This document shows positions 37,107-45,512 of a DNA stretch of 64,000 nt, piece after piece. Position 1 is the stretch's first letter; every line of letters starts with the position of its first letter. Below the pieces are notes generated by a model that saw only the letters and a list, made by a program, of their open reading frames with translations, was not told where the DNA came from and did no database searches. Position numbers and translations under genes: made by a program. The DNA is from an uncultured Pelagibacteraceae bacterium (GTDB lineage: Bacteria; Pseudomonadota; Alphaproteobacteria; Pelagibacterales; Pelagibacteraceae), in assembly GCA_902558705.1 (NCBI GenBank), contig CACEEW010000003.1, forward strand, positions 33,046 to 97,045, in the 5' to 3' direction.

Positions 37107-37149
37107 AAAGGGGGAGTTTAAAATAATTCAATTATTTAAACTCCCCCTT
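37107..37149 (-). terminator. Strong hairpin between binding-protein gene and livF (attenuator-like)
   Basis: Near-perfect inverted repeat: AAGGGGGAGTTTAAA (from 37108) pairs with TTTAAACTCCCCCTT (to 37149), extended by AT pairs to a 3-nt loop with one bulge. On the minus-strand transcript the stem is followed by a mixed A/U stretch rather than a clean U-run. It therefore probably acts as a partial terminator or 3' stabiliser, leaving more binding-protein mRNA than downstream message (inference). A second AT-only 8-bp hairpin (37159-37178) lies directly after the stop. Confidence 0.75.
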
Positions 37150-37178
37150 CGATTGGTATTAATTTATCTCTAAATTAA

Positions 37179-38519
37179 TTAACCGCATTTTTTCGGTGTA
37201 ATGTTGTTCTCTTTAGCAAACTTAGCTGCAGATGCCTCTACTAGACCTCTAATAAATGCAGGATCACCCGGAGCTTCCCAACCAGTTACCTGATTGAATT
37301 TTGTTCCATCCCACTGCATTACAGCAAATTTACCGGCACCTTCATGGTTTGCACATGAAATAGCAAATGGAGCTAGCATTCCTCCAACTCCAAGTTCTTC
37401 AAGTCTAGCTTCAGTCATGTTTAAGGCTTCATAACCATCTCTAAACTCAGCACCAGTTACTGCTTTACCAACTTTGTTATGCATCTTTTGAGCATTTTTC
37501 AAAGCCTCGATCCACATAACTGCAGCACCTAATCCTCTATTCCAGTAAACTGAACCAATCCTATTTGGATCAGCTAAGTTACCTTTTCCAGCACCATATA
37601 CTTTATCTTTGATGTCTTTAACTAACGGATATTCTCCTGGTAAAGCATTAGCTACGGCATAAGTTCCTTTAGCTGCATCACCAGCTGGATACATATCCTC
37701 TTCGGCAGCACCGAATGTTACATACATCATTCTATCTCTTGGAAAATTAATTCTAGCAGCATTAGTCATTGCTGTTGAATTCATTCCTGAACCTGCACCC
37801 CAAAAAGTAACCCAATCAGGCTTTTCTCTTCTAATTTGTAACCATTGAGATTGTTGTTCTAGACCTGGAGGTGGAATTGAAATTTCTACCAATTTCATAC
37901 CCCAATCAGAAGTAATTTTTCTCATAGCTGGAAGTGGTTCACGGCCATAAGCAGAGTCAATATGAAGATGAACAATTTTCTTGCCCTTCATTTTATCAAT
38001 ACCACCCTCAATTTGAGCCATAAATTTTAATTTAACAGCTATTTGTGACCAATAATGACTTGCAGCATTAAATACCCAAGGCCATACTCTTCCATCAGCA
38101 CCGTCAGTTCTTCCATAACCATATTGAGCTAAAACAACATTGTCTTTCGCCATACGGTTAATAACTGCATATGCTCCTGGTGTTCCAAGAGTGTCAAAAA
38201 CAACTATTCTTTGACCATCTTTTTCAAGTAGTCTCTGATAACACTCAACTGTTTTTACAGCGTTGTACTCAGTTTCACATTCTTGCCAAGTAAGCATAAC
38301 TCCATTCACTCCACCTGTCATGTTGACGTAGTTCATGTAATCGATCTGCGCCCCATAGTAACCAGTTCCCATTGCTGAGTAAGGTCCAACACGGCTGCTA
38401 GCTACTGGAAAGTATTGGGTTTCTGCACCAAATACTTTTTGAGGTAAAGCGAGTGAAGAAAATAAAGCTACCACTACTGTTAAAGTAGATGCTAACCTTT
38501 TTAATGTTTTTTTTAACAT
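37179..38519 (-). CDS. HAAT-family ABC transporter periplasmic binding protein (LivK-like)
   Basis: Exported solute-binding protein (446 aa) with a signal peptide at about residues 1-31 (cleavage near VFG-AET). The type I periplasmic fold is visible in the sequence ADGRVWPWVFNAASHYWSQ, KKIVHLHIDSAYGREPLPAMRKI and NAARINFPRDRMMYVTFGAAEEDM. The unusual length and the PVASSRVGPYSAMGTGYY start match a HAAT subfamily whose ligands include amides and aromatic or branched amino acids. The ligand cannot be inferred. A strong Shine-Dalgarno (AAAGGAGAG) precedes the ATG, fitting high expression. Lower-AT, conserved codon use is evident here. Confidence 0.9.
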   Translation of the reverse strand: MLKKTLKRLASTLTVVVALFSSLALPQKVFGAETQYFPVASSRVGPYSAMGTGYYGAQIDYMNYVNMTGGVNGVMLTWQECETEYNAVKTVECYQRLLEKDGQRIVVFDTLGTPGAYAVINRMAKDNVVLAQYGYGRTDGADGRVWPWVFNAASHYWSQIAVKLKFMAQIEGGIDKMKGKKIVHLHIDSAYGREPLPAMRKITSDWGMKLVEISIPPPGLEQQSQWLQIRREKPDWVTFWGAGSGMNSTAMTNAARINFPRDRMMYVTFGAAEEDMYPAGDAAKGTYAVANALPGEYPLVKDIKDKVYGAGKGNLADPNRIGSVYWNRGLGAAVMWIEALKNAQKMHNKVGKAVTGAEFRDGYEALNMTEARLEELGVGGMLAPFAISCANHEGAGKFAVMQWDGTKFNQVTGWEAPGDPAFIRGLVEASAAKFAKENNITPKKCG

Positions 38520-38714
38520 TTTCTCTCCTTTTGTTATCTCTCTATATGTTTTTTTTTCTTAATAGATATGATCTAATCACATGGCTTTAATAGATGCAAT
38601 TAATAATCATTTTAAATTAAGCAATACAACTTGAACAAGAATTATATAAACTTGAGGTTGAATAATTTAAATTTTATTTGATAATTATACTTAATCAGTG
38701 TGGTAAATATTTAA
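38520..38714. promoter_or_regulatory. Divergent regulatory spacer between Liv binding protein and HPP-family gene
   Basis: This 195-nt gene-free stretch is one of the two longest in the window. On the plus strand, TTGAAT (38658-38663) and GATAAT (38680-38685) are separated by 16 nt and lie about 30 nt before the HPP-family ATG, a reasonable promoter. On the minus strand a TATAAT-like hexamer occurs near 38641-38646 without a clear -35 partner. No conserved riboswitch motif is evident. Confidence 0.45.
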
Positions 38715-39194
38715 ATGAAAAATCTTGAATTTAAAAAAGCTTTTATCGCTGGAATTTTTTCAATAATTACAATTGGTTGCTTAACACTATTAACTTACAA
38801 AACTGAATTTGGTGTATTTCTAATTGCATCTTTTGGATCAACAATGGTTTTGTTATTTGGATATCCAGAAAGTCCATTCGCTCAACCTAAAAACATTTTT
38901 TTTGGGCATTTGTTGACCGCATTGGTAGGTGTAATTTTTGTCAATCTTATTCCTTTGCCAATTTTTATCACTATCCCATTAGGCGTAGGAATAGGAATTT
39001 TTTTAATGATACTATTTGGGGTGACCCATCCACCCGCAGGTGGAAATCCTATAATTGTAATAATAGGGTCAGCTTCATTTAATTATATTATCAATCCAAT
39101 TATAATTGGGACTATTATAGTTATAGTTTTTGGAATAATTCTAAACAAACTTATATTAAATAAAGAATACCCAAAAAAAGATATTTCTATTTAA
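38715..39194 (+). CDS. HPP-family integral membrane protein
   Basis: A 159-aa protein with about four to five TM helices (near 10-28, 32-50, 62-82, 85-105 and 128-148). It carries the family-defining THPPAGGNPIIVIIG segment near residue 110 and an early SFGSTMVLLFGYPESPFAQPKNIFFGH block. HPP proteins are small membrane proteins; a cyanobacterial/plastid relative has been linked to nitrite transport. Function here is unknown. It precedes formate dehydrogenase by 82 nt. Confidence 0.85.
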   Translation: MKNLEFKKAFIAGIFSIITIGCLTLLTYKTEFGVFLIASFGSTMVLLFGYPESPFAQPKNIFFGHLLTALVGVIFVNLIPLPIFITIPLGVGIGIFLMILFGVTHPPAGGNPIIVIIGSASFNYIINPIIIGTIIVIVFGIILNKLILNKEYPKKDISI

Positions 39195-39205
39195 ACGAAT
39201 ATTAT

Positions 39206-39233
39206 TTGCAGAGTATGATTAATGTGCTAGACT
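39206..39233 (+). promoter_or_regulatory. Putative promoter of formate dehydrogenase
   Basis: TTGCAG (39206-39211) and TAGACT (39228-39233) are separated by 16 nt, with predicted start about 36 nt before the fdh ATG. A GTGGAG Shine-Dalgarno lies just upstream of the ATG. Confidence 0.4.
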
Positions 39234-39276
39234 TTAAGGAATAAATTAGAAAATTAGTAAATAGTGGAGATAGATA

Positions 39277-40476
39277 ATGAAAATACTTTGTATTTTATAT
39301 GACGATCCAAAGGGAGGAATGCCAAAATCTTATCCTTTGTCAAAATTACCAAAAATAGAAAAATATCCTGACGGAATGACACTACCTTCGCCTAAAGGTA
39401 GAGATTATACTCAAGGTCAATTACTTGGATGTGTTTCAGGTGAACTTGGTTTAAGAAAATTTTTGGAGAGTAATGGGCATGAATATATAGTTACTAATAG
39501 TAAAGATGGAGATGGCTGCGAGGCTGATAAACATATTGTGGATGCAGATATTGTAATATCACAACCCTTTTTTCCCTACTATTTAACAAAAGAGAGAATT
39601 GCTAAAGCAAAAAATTTAAAAATGGCAATAACGGCTGGTATTGGCTCTGACCATGTTGATTTACAAGCAGCAATGGATAATAAAATTGATGTAGTGGAAG
39701 TTACTTTTTGTAATTCAAGATCAGTGGCTGAACATATTGTAATGATGATCGTTTCTATGGTTAGAGATTATCATAACCAACATAGAATTGTTAATGAAGG
39801 TGGTTGGAATATTGCTGATGCAGTTCAAAGATCATATGATGTTGAAGGAATGCACATTGGTACTGTTGCTGCTGGACGTATTGGTTTAGATGCTTTAAGA
39901 AAAATGAAACCTTTTGATACGCATTTACATTATTTTGACAGACATAGATTGCCTGAAAGTGTAGAGAAAGAACTTAATTTAACTTTTCATGAAACAGTAG
40001 AGTCAATGGTAAAGGTTTGCGATGTTGTGACAATTAATTGTCCACTTCATCCTGAGACAGAAAACTTATTTGATGATGCAATGATAAGTAAAATGAAAAA
40101 AGGTGCTTACATAGTAAATACTGCTAGAGGAAAAATTTGTAATCGTGATGCGATCGCTAAAGCTCTGAAAAGTGGTCAATTAAGTGGTTATGCAGGAGAT
40201 GTATGGTTTCCTCAACCAGCACCCAATGATCATGTTTGGAGAAGTATGCCAAATCATGGTATGACACCACACACTTCTGGAACATCTTTAACCGCGCAAG
40301 CAAGATATTCCGATGGTGTAAGAGAAATATTAGAGTGTTTCTTTGAGGGTAGTGAAATTAGAAACCAGTATTTAATTGTAAAAGATGGTCAGTTAGCTGG
40401 TATGGGCGCTCATTCCTACAGTAAAGGTTCGGCAACCGGTGGATCCGAAGAAGCAGCAAAATATAAAAAGAAATAA
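39277..40476 (+). CDS. fdh: NAD-dependent formate dehydrogenase
   Basis: Soluble, metal-free D-2-hydroxyacid-dehydrogenase-type enzyme oxidising formate to CO2 with NAD+ (399 aa). N-terminal CILYDDPKGG matches bacterial FDHs; PFFPYYLT, the substrate Asn in TFCNSRSVAEH, the nucleotide-binding VAAGRIGLDALRKM (a divergent GxGxxG), catalytic Arg in VNTARGKICNRDA, and the Gln/His pair in FPQPAPNDH and MTPHTSGTSL follow. The C-terminal GMGAHSYSKGSATGG tail is typical of the Pseudomonas-type enzyme. In a streamlined marine heterotroph it would gain NADH from C1 compounds. Confidence 0.95.
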   Translation: MKILCILYDDPKGGMPKSYPLSKLPKIEKYPDGMTLPSPKGRDYTQGQLLGCVSGELGLRKFLESNGHEYIVTNSKDGDGCEADKHIVDADIVISQPFFPYYLTKERIAKAKNLKMAITAGIGSDHVDLQAAMDNKIDVVEVTFCNSRSVAEHIVMMIVSMVRDYHNQHRIVNEGGWNIADAVQRSYDVEGMHIGTVAAGRIGLDALRKMKPFDTHLHYFDRHRLPESVEKELNLTFHETVESMVKVCDVVTINCPLHPETENLFDDAMISKMKKGAYIVNTARGKICNRDAIAKALKSGQLSGYAGDVWFPQPAPNDHVWRSMPNHGMTPHTSGTSLTAQARYSDGVREILECFFEGSEIRNQYLIVKDGQLAGMGAHSYSKGSATGGSEEAAKYKKK

Positions 40477-40488
40477 TTCTTTATAAAG

Positions 40489-40529
40489 TTATTAAAGGTA
40501 GATTACTAAAATGTAGCTACCTTTAATAG
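40489..40529 (+). terminator. Hairpin downstream of fdh
   Basis: A perfect 11-bp inverted repeat, ATTAAAGGTAG / CTACCTTTAAT (40491-40501 with 40517-40527), extends by one or two pairs and lies 14 nt after the fdh stop. There is no clean U-tract behind it, so termination strength is uncertain. It lies between fdh and msrA. Confidence 0.6.
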
Positions 40530-40566
40530 TATAGACACATCATATCTATTTTGTTTATGATATTTT

Positions 40567-41142
40567 ATGAAATATTTCATAATTATTTTAATCATTTTAA
40601 CTAACACAAATTTTTCATATTCAGCTCAAATAAATAAAGCTTATTTTGCTGGAGGATGTTTTTGGTGTGTTGAAGAATCTTTTGAAAAACTTAACGGAGT
40701 TGAAGAAGTGATATCAGGTTACTCAGGAGGGAAAACCGAAAATCCAACATATAAAGAAGTGACTTATGGTAATTCTGGCCATTTCGAGGTTGTTGAAATT
40801 ATCTATGATAAAGAAATAATTTCATACAAAGAACTGCTAAAAAATTTTTGGATAAATATCGATCCTTTTGATGCTTATGGTCAGTTTTGTGATAAAGGAT
40901 ATAGTTATAGATCTGTTGCATTTTATCAAAATCAAAATGAAAAAAAAATGATAGAAGAAGATATTGAAAATTTAGAAAAGAAATTTAATAAAAAAGTAGT
41001 TACATACCTTAGAGAGTTTAAAAAATTTTATAAGGCAGAAGATCGTCATCAAAACTATTATAAAATATATTTACAAAATTATTTAGCTTATAAAAAAGCT
41101 TGTAAAAGAGAAGAAATCCTAGATGAAATCTGGAATAAATAA
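40567..41142 (+). CDS. msrA: Peptide-methionine (S)-S-oxide reductase MsrA, exported form
   Basis: Reduces methionine-S-sulfoxide in proteins. The catalytic YFAGGCFWCVEESFE motif begins near residue 27; SGYSGGKTENPTYKEV, GHFEVVEIIYD and DRHQNYY follow. An N-terminal hydrophobic segment (about 3-18) ending SYSA looks like a signal peptide, implying periplasmic repair. Length is 191 aa. It overlaps the SelO gene by 20 nt. Confidence 0.94.
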   Translation: MKYFIIILIILTNTNFSYSAQINKAYFAGGCFWCVEESFEKLNGVEEVISGYSGGKTENPTYKEVTYGNSGHFEVVEIIYDKEIISYKELLKNFWINIDPFDAYGQFCDKGYSYRSVAFYQNQNEKKMIEEDIENLEKKFNKKVVTYLREFKKFYKAEDRHQNYYKIYLQNYLAYKKACKREEILDEIWNK

Positions 41143-42583
41143 TATTAATTGGAATTTTGATAATTCTTACTCTAAGCTACCTGAATCATTTAAAGAACAC
41201 ATTAAACCAATCAAAGTAAAAAGACCTGAATTAGTTTTATTAAATGAAGGTTTAGCTAAAGAGTTGGACTTAAATTTTTCACATGTAGGTAAAGAGGAAT
41301 TATCAGCTTTATTTGCGGGAAACGTATTGCCTGAGAATAGTAACACAATTGCTCAAGCCTACGCTGGCCACCAGTTTGGTAATTTTACGATGCTTGGAGA
41401 TGGAAGAGCAATCCTTATTGGAGAACATTTGTCTAAAGATAAAATTAGACATGATATCCAATTTAAAGGATCTGGAAAAACAGCATTTTCAAGAAATGGT
41501 GATGGCAGAGCAGCGTTAGGTCCCATGTTGAGAGAATATATTATAAGTGAGTCCATGCATAACCTTAATATACCTACCACAAGAAGTTTAGCTGTAGTTA
41601 AAACAGGAGAAAATATAATAAGGGAAGTAAATTTAGAGGGTGCAATACTTACTAGAGTGGCCTCAAGCCATATTAGGGTTGGAACATTTCAATATATTGC
41701 TGCAAGAAATAAAATAGATGAATTAAAAATATTATTTGATTATGTAGTTAAAAGACATTTTCCTAAACTTGATGAGTCTAAAAATAAACCGATAGAATTT
41801 TTAAAAATTGTTCTTCAAAAACAGATTGATCTAGTTGTAAACTGGATGCGGGTTGGTTTTATTCATGGAGTGATGAACACTGATAATATGAGTATTGCTG
41901 GTGAAACTATAGATTATGGGCCATGTGCTTTTATGGATATTTATGATCCAAAAACAGTCTTCAGTTCAATAGATCAAATGGGAAGATACGCTTATTGCAA
42001 TCAACCAATTATAACCAAATGGAATCTATCAAGACTAGCAGAATCTTTGATACCGTTAATAGATGATGAACAAAACAAGGCTATCGAATTAGCTACTAAA
42101 ATTATTAACTCATTTGAAAAAAAATATGAGGATAAGTGGCTTGAAATGATGAGGCAAAAAATAGGTTTATTTGGTGAAGAGGAAAAAGATAAATTTTTAA
42201 TTTTAGATTTACTGACTTGGATGCATAAAAAAAAAGTTGATTATACAAATACTTTTGGTCATTTAATGAATGTAGAAAATATAAAAGATAAAGTTTATGA
42301 TGATATTGAATTGAAAGAGTGGAAAAAAAGATGGGAAAGAAGATTGTTAGTTAATAGTAGCTTAGAAAAAAGCATGAAACTAATGAAAAGTGTTAATCCT
42401 CTTATAATACCAAGAAACCATAAAGTGGAAGAATCTTTGCAAGAAGCAAATCAAAATAACTTTAAACCACTCAATAATTTAATTAAGGTTCTTGAAAAGC
42501 CTTATAATAATCAAAATGACATTCAAGAATATCAATACCCAAAAAATTCAAAAGAAAAATATCAAACTTTTTGTGGCACTTAA
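41123..42583 (+). CDS. selO: SelO/YdiU-family pseudokinase protein adenylyltransferase
   Basis: SelO proteins are pseudokinases that transfer AMP to protein side chains and are linked to the oxidative-stress response. Diagnostic segments: AQAYAGHQFGNFTMLGDGRAILIGE, QFKGSGKTAFSRNGDGRAALGPMLREYIISE, TRVASSHIRVGTFQY, FIHGVMNTDNMSIAGETIDYGPCAFMD and the C-terminal NPLIIPRNHKVEESL (486 aa). The start overlaps msrA by 20 nt, so the two are coupled. Confidence 0.94.
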   Translation: MKSGINNINWNFDNSYSKLPESFKEHIKPIKVKRPELVLLNEGLAKELDLNFSHVGKEELSALFAGNVLPENSNTIAQAYAGHQFGNFTMLGDGRAILIGEHLSKDKIRHDIQFKGSGKTAFSRNGDGRAALGPMLREYIISESMHNLNIPTTRSLAVVKTGENIIREVNLEGAILTRVASSHIRVGTFQYIAARNKIDELKILFDYVVKRHFPKLDESKNKPIEFLKIVLQKQIDLVVNWMRVGFIHGVMNTDNMSIAGETIDYGPCAFMDIYDPKTVFSSIDQMGRYAYCNQPIITKWNLSRLAESLIPLIDDEQNKAIELATKIINSFEKKYEDKWLEMMRQKIGLFGEEEKDKFLILDLLTWMHKKKVDYTNTFGHLMNVENIKDKVYDDIELKEWKKRWERRLLVNSSLEKSMKLMKSVNPLIIPRNHKVEESLQEANQNNFKPLNNLIKVLEKPYNNQNDIQEYQYPKNSKEKYQTFCGT

Positions 42584-42592
42584 AAATTTTAC

Positions 42593-43696
42593 TTAAAGCA
42601 CGTATGGCTCAGGTCTTGCCTCTTTACCAAGAACTCTTTCTACCGCCATATTTGAAATGTCTATAGATTGATAGGAACCGGTTGTGATTAGTTCTGTCAA
42701 AGCCCTTCCTATTCCTGGAGCCTGCATTAAACCTCTGCCTGTAAAACCAGTTGCTAAATAAACATTATCAAATTTTGGGTGTTTTCCTACAACAGCGTTA
42801 TTGTCAAGCCTATTACAATCATAATATCCAGCCCAACCTCCTGTTAATTTCAATTCCTCCATCGCCGGTATTCTCTGCGCTAAAGCTGGCCAAACAAGTT
42901 CTTCAAAATCATTCCATGCAGGCTCGAGATCCTCAGCATCAAATACTGACTTAGGGGATCCTGCTAAATATTCTCTACCCTCTGGTCTCCAATAAACACC
43001 TGTTGTCAAATCACCAGTCAGTGGCATTTCAGGAATGTGTTTTGGGCATTTAACTCTAAAAACAGTATGCTTTTGGGGTTCAACAGGAATATCTTCCAGA
43101 AGTTCTTTAGTCCAACAACCAGCTGCAGATATAATTGTTTTAGCTTTTATCTCTAAAAGTGTTTTAACTTCTCCTTTTATAAATTCTGCTCCAAGCTCTA
43201 TTGCTTTACTTTTTAAAGCACTATGAAACATAAAAGGATCTATCCACCCCTCGCTCTGATTATCAGTAAATGTAGCAGTTTCAATACCTTCACCATTTAT
43301 ATAAGGAAAATATTTTGTTAATTCAGATCCTTTAATGTTTTTTGTGCCTGCTTCACATGCTTTATGATTTTCTAAAGCTTTGTACTGCTCTTCTGCATGC
43401 TCAGGTCCAAACATTAATAAATATCCATTTGTCTTCATACTAGCAGTTGGTTTTGGATTTTTTTCTGTTTTAAGAAGTTCTGGTATTTGAAATATAAATT
43501 CTCTAGCAAATTTACCTAATAAAATATTTTCTGTTTGAAAAAATTGCCGTCTAAACCCCCCCAAGGAAAGAGGAAAGGAAGCTGTTTTGTAAGTTGGATC
43601 TCTTTCAATTACTTTTACTTTTCTGCCTTCTTTTGATAAGAAATAAGCAGTTGCTGCACCAATTATTCCACCACCTACTATAACTACATCGTCCAT
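42593..43696 (-). CDS. DAO-family FAD-dependent oxidoreductase (amino-acid/sarcosine oxidase-like)
   Basis: FAD-dependent amine/amino-acid oxidoreductase of about 367 aa. The N-terminal dinucleotide motif VVIVGGGIIGAATAYFL is followed by an acidic strand end (VIERD); GGWAGYYDCNRLDNNAVVGKHP and YLATGFTGRGLMQAPGIGRAL are typical of the glycine/sarcosine oxidase-dimethylglycine dehydrogenase group. The frame extends to 43750, but the ATG at 43696 places the start right before the FAD motif and 2 nt after the TspO stop. Substrate cannot be resolved. Confidence 0.85.
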   Translation of the reverse strand: MDDVVIVGGGIIGAATAYFLSKEGRKVKVIERDPTYKTASFPLSLGGFRRQFFQTENILLGKFAREFIFQIPELLKTEKNPKPTASMKTNGYLLMFGPEHAEEQYKALENHKACEAGTKNIKGSELTKYFPYINGEGIETATFTDNQSEGWIDPFMFHSALKSKAIELGAEFIKGEVKTLLEIKAKTIISAAGCWTKELLEDIPVEPQKHTVFRVKCPKHIPEMPLTGDLTTGVYWRPEGREYLAGSPKSVFDAEDLEPAWNDFEELVWPALAQRIPAMEELKLTGGWAGYYDCNRLDNNAVVGKHPKFDNVYLATGFTGRGLMQAPGIGRALTELITTGSYQSIDISNMAVERVLGKEARPEPYVL

Positions 43697-43698
43697 AT

Positions 43699-44181
43699 TT
43701 AATTTAATACTAATAAGTTGATATTCAGAAATAATGCATAGAGTGTCCAAAGTAAATAGGGAAACATTAAATAATAGCTTATTAAATTGACACGTTTAAA
43801 TTTTAAAATAAGTGTAATTATTAAAAAAATTAGTGCTAAAAGTACAACTAGTGCTGCAAAAATTTGATGTAAACCAAAAAAAACAATACTCCAAGTTGTA
43901 TTAAAAACTATATGGATGAAGTAAATATAAATTGTATTTAGATCTCTGTTTTTGCTATGCCAAAAAAGCCAAATTGCAATGGTCATCATCAAATATAAAG
44001 TTATCCAAACTGGCGCAAAGATCCAATCTGGTGGATTAAAATTTGATTTGATTAATTGTGAATACCAAGGTTCTTTAGAGCTTATTGTTACTAGTCGCCC
44101 CACAAATGAAGCTGAAAACGTTATAAAAAAAAATAGGACGAATGATATAAATTTGTTTTTTAACACATAAGTATTATACAT
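43699..44181 (-). CDS. tspO: TspO/MBR-family tryptophan-rich sensory protein
   Basis: Five-TM membrane protein (160 aa) binding porphyrins or cholesterol-like ligands in characterised homologues. Conserved features: the PWYSQLIKSNFNPPDWIFAPVW entry loop, WSIVFFG in the third or fourth helix and PYLLWTLYALFLN at the C-terminal helix. In alphaproteobacteria TspO has been tied to tetrapyrrole and light/oxygen signalling. It is upstream of and 2 nt from a FAD oxidoreductase and only 6 nt from the divergent SDR start. Confidence 0.92.
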   Translation of the reverse strand: MYNTYVLKNKFISFVLFFFITFSASFVGRLVTISSKEPWYSQLIKSNFNPPDWIFAPVWITLYLMMTIAIWLFWHSKNRDLNTIYIYFIHIVFNTTWSIVFFGLHQIFAALVVLLALIFLIITLILKFKRVNLISYYLMFPYLLWTLYALFLNINLLVLN

Positions 44182-44187
44182 CAGTAT

Positions 44188-44952
44188 ATGATTAATAAAA
44201 AAACTATTTGGATAACAGGTGGTAGTACAGGAATTGGAAAGGCTCTCGCAATTAAATTTGCTAATGAAGGATGGAACGTAGCAATTTCAGCTAGACGGGA
44301 AAACCTTCTCAATGAAATTTCCAATAATGAGCAAAATATTCATGGTTTTCCTTTAGATGTAACTGATAAACAAAAATGTAAAGAAATATTTGAAGAAATT
44401 AAAAAAAAATTTGGAAATATTGATATCTGCTTCTTTTCAACAGGGACATGGGACCCAAAGAAAGAAAAAGATATTGATGTTGATCAAATTGAAAATGTAT
44501 TTAAGGTAAATTTTTTTGGTACTTTAAATAGTATAAAAGCTGTTGAGCAATATTTTAAAGATAAAAAGAATGGAACTATTTGTATAGTCTCATCCATAGC
44601 AGGATACAGAGGTTTGCCTAATTCAACCGGTTACGGTCCATCTAAATCTGCTTTAAATAATTTAGCAGAAAGCTTATATTTTGATTTTAAAAGATCTGAT
44701 GTTCGAGTTTGTTTGGTTTCTCCTGGATTTATTAAAACCCCAATGACAGATAAAAATGATTTCAAAATGCCTTTTTTAAAGACAACTGAATACGCAGCTG
44801 AAAAAATTTACGATGGATTAGTTAATAAAAATGTTTTTGAGATCCACTTTCCAAAATCTTTAACAATAATTTTGAAAATATTAAGTTTTTTACCAAGTAA
44901 AATCTATTTTGGTTTGATTGGAAAAATGACGAAATACCAAAAAAAAAATTAG
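44188..44952 (+). CDS. SDR-family NAD(P)-dependent oxidoreductase
   Basis: Classical short-chain dehydrogenase (254 aa): cofactor motif TGGSTGIGKAL, catalytic Ser in VSSIAGYRG, YGPSKSALNN with catalytic Tyr and Lys, and SPGFIKTPMT. The C-terminal 35 residues are hydrophobic (LTIILKILSFLPSKIYFGLI), suggesting membrane association. An SDR of this kind often accompanies the DUF1365/CFA/FAD/DUF3833 cluster; here it is convergent with that cluster, overlapping the DUF3833 gene by 4 nt. Confidence 0.85.
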   Translation: MINKKTIWITGGSTGIGKALAIKFANEGWNVAISARRENLLNEISNNEQNIHGFPLDVTDKQKCKEIFEEIKKKFGNIDICFFSTGTWDPKKEKDIDVDQIENVFKVNFFGTLNSIKAVEQYFKDKKNGTICIVSSIAGYRGLPNSTGYGPSKSALNNLAESLYFDFKRSDVRVCLVSPGFIKTPMTDKNDFKMPFLKTTEYAAEKIYDGLVNKNVFEIHFPKSLTIILKILSFLPSKIYFGLIGKMTKYQKKN

Positions 44953-45497
44953 TCTTTAACAAATACAACAGTCAATTCTGCTACTTTAAACCCAAATTTT
45001 GTCATTGTTGCTCTATTTATGGCTACACGATCGTCTTGTTTAAAAATCCAATCATCAAAAGTTATTTTAATTTCTCTGCCTTTAACTGGTACTAATAATA
45101 CATATTCAAACTTAAAAGCAGGTCCATAAGAAAACCCTTTTGCTGTACCTACGACATCACCTGCTGTTCCCTCATAATTATTTTCATCTATTTTGGTAAT
45201 TTGCCATTGTCGAGTTTGTACTTCACCATTATCCCAGTCAAATTTTTCATCAAGTATTAATTGTTTTCCATCCCATTTACCATTCAAATCAGCTGAAAAC
45301 TGTCTAGTAACTTTGCCTGATCTATTTTGAAGAACACCCCAAGCTTTAACACTTCCGGAAAGATATTCTTCAATGACTAATCTCGGTTCTTTATTTTTAA
45401 AATCCTCAGGTTTCATAGAGCTATTATTTGAACAACTTGTAGTTAAGAATAATGCAATTATCAACAAAATTGATTTAATCATTTTTGTTTTGAACAT
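44949..45497 (-). CDS. DUF3833-family lipoprotein
   Basis: Predicted lipoprotein (182 aa): the signal ends with a lipobox LTTSC, so Cys22 would be lipidated. The body is a lipocalin-like beta-rich domain with conserved RQFSADLNGKWDGKQLILDE and RQWQITKIDENNYEGTAGDVVG segments, recognised as DUF3833. An excellent Shine-Dalgarno (AAAGGAGAT) precedes the ATG at 45497. It follows the CFA-type synthase after 15 nt, as in the conserved lipid-modification cluster of proteobacteria; molecular function is unknown. Confidence 0.85.
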   Translation of the reverse strand: MFKTKMIKSILLIIALFLTTSCSNNSSMKPEDFKNKEPRLVIEEYLSGSVKAWGVLQNRSGKVTRQFSADLNGKWDGKQLILDEKFDWDNGEVQTRQWQITKIDENNYEGTAGDVVGTAKGFSYGPAFKFEYVLLVPVKGREIKITFDDWIFKQDDRVAINRATMTKFGFKVAELTVVFVKD

Positions 45498-45512
45498 ATA
45501 TCTCCTTTATTC

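Noticed and set aside
38520..38714. Possible riboswitch or small RNA in the 195-nt spacer
   Set aside because: No conserved aptamer motif or strong hairpin seen; treated as promoter region only.
43697..43750. 18-residue N-terminal extension on the DAO-family oxidoreductase
   Set aside because: It lies within the tspO 3' end; the ATG at 43696 begins right at the FAD-binding motif.
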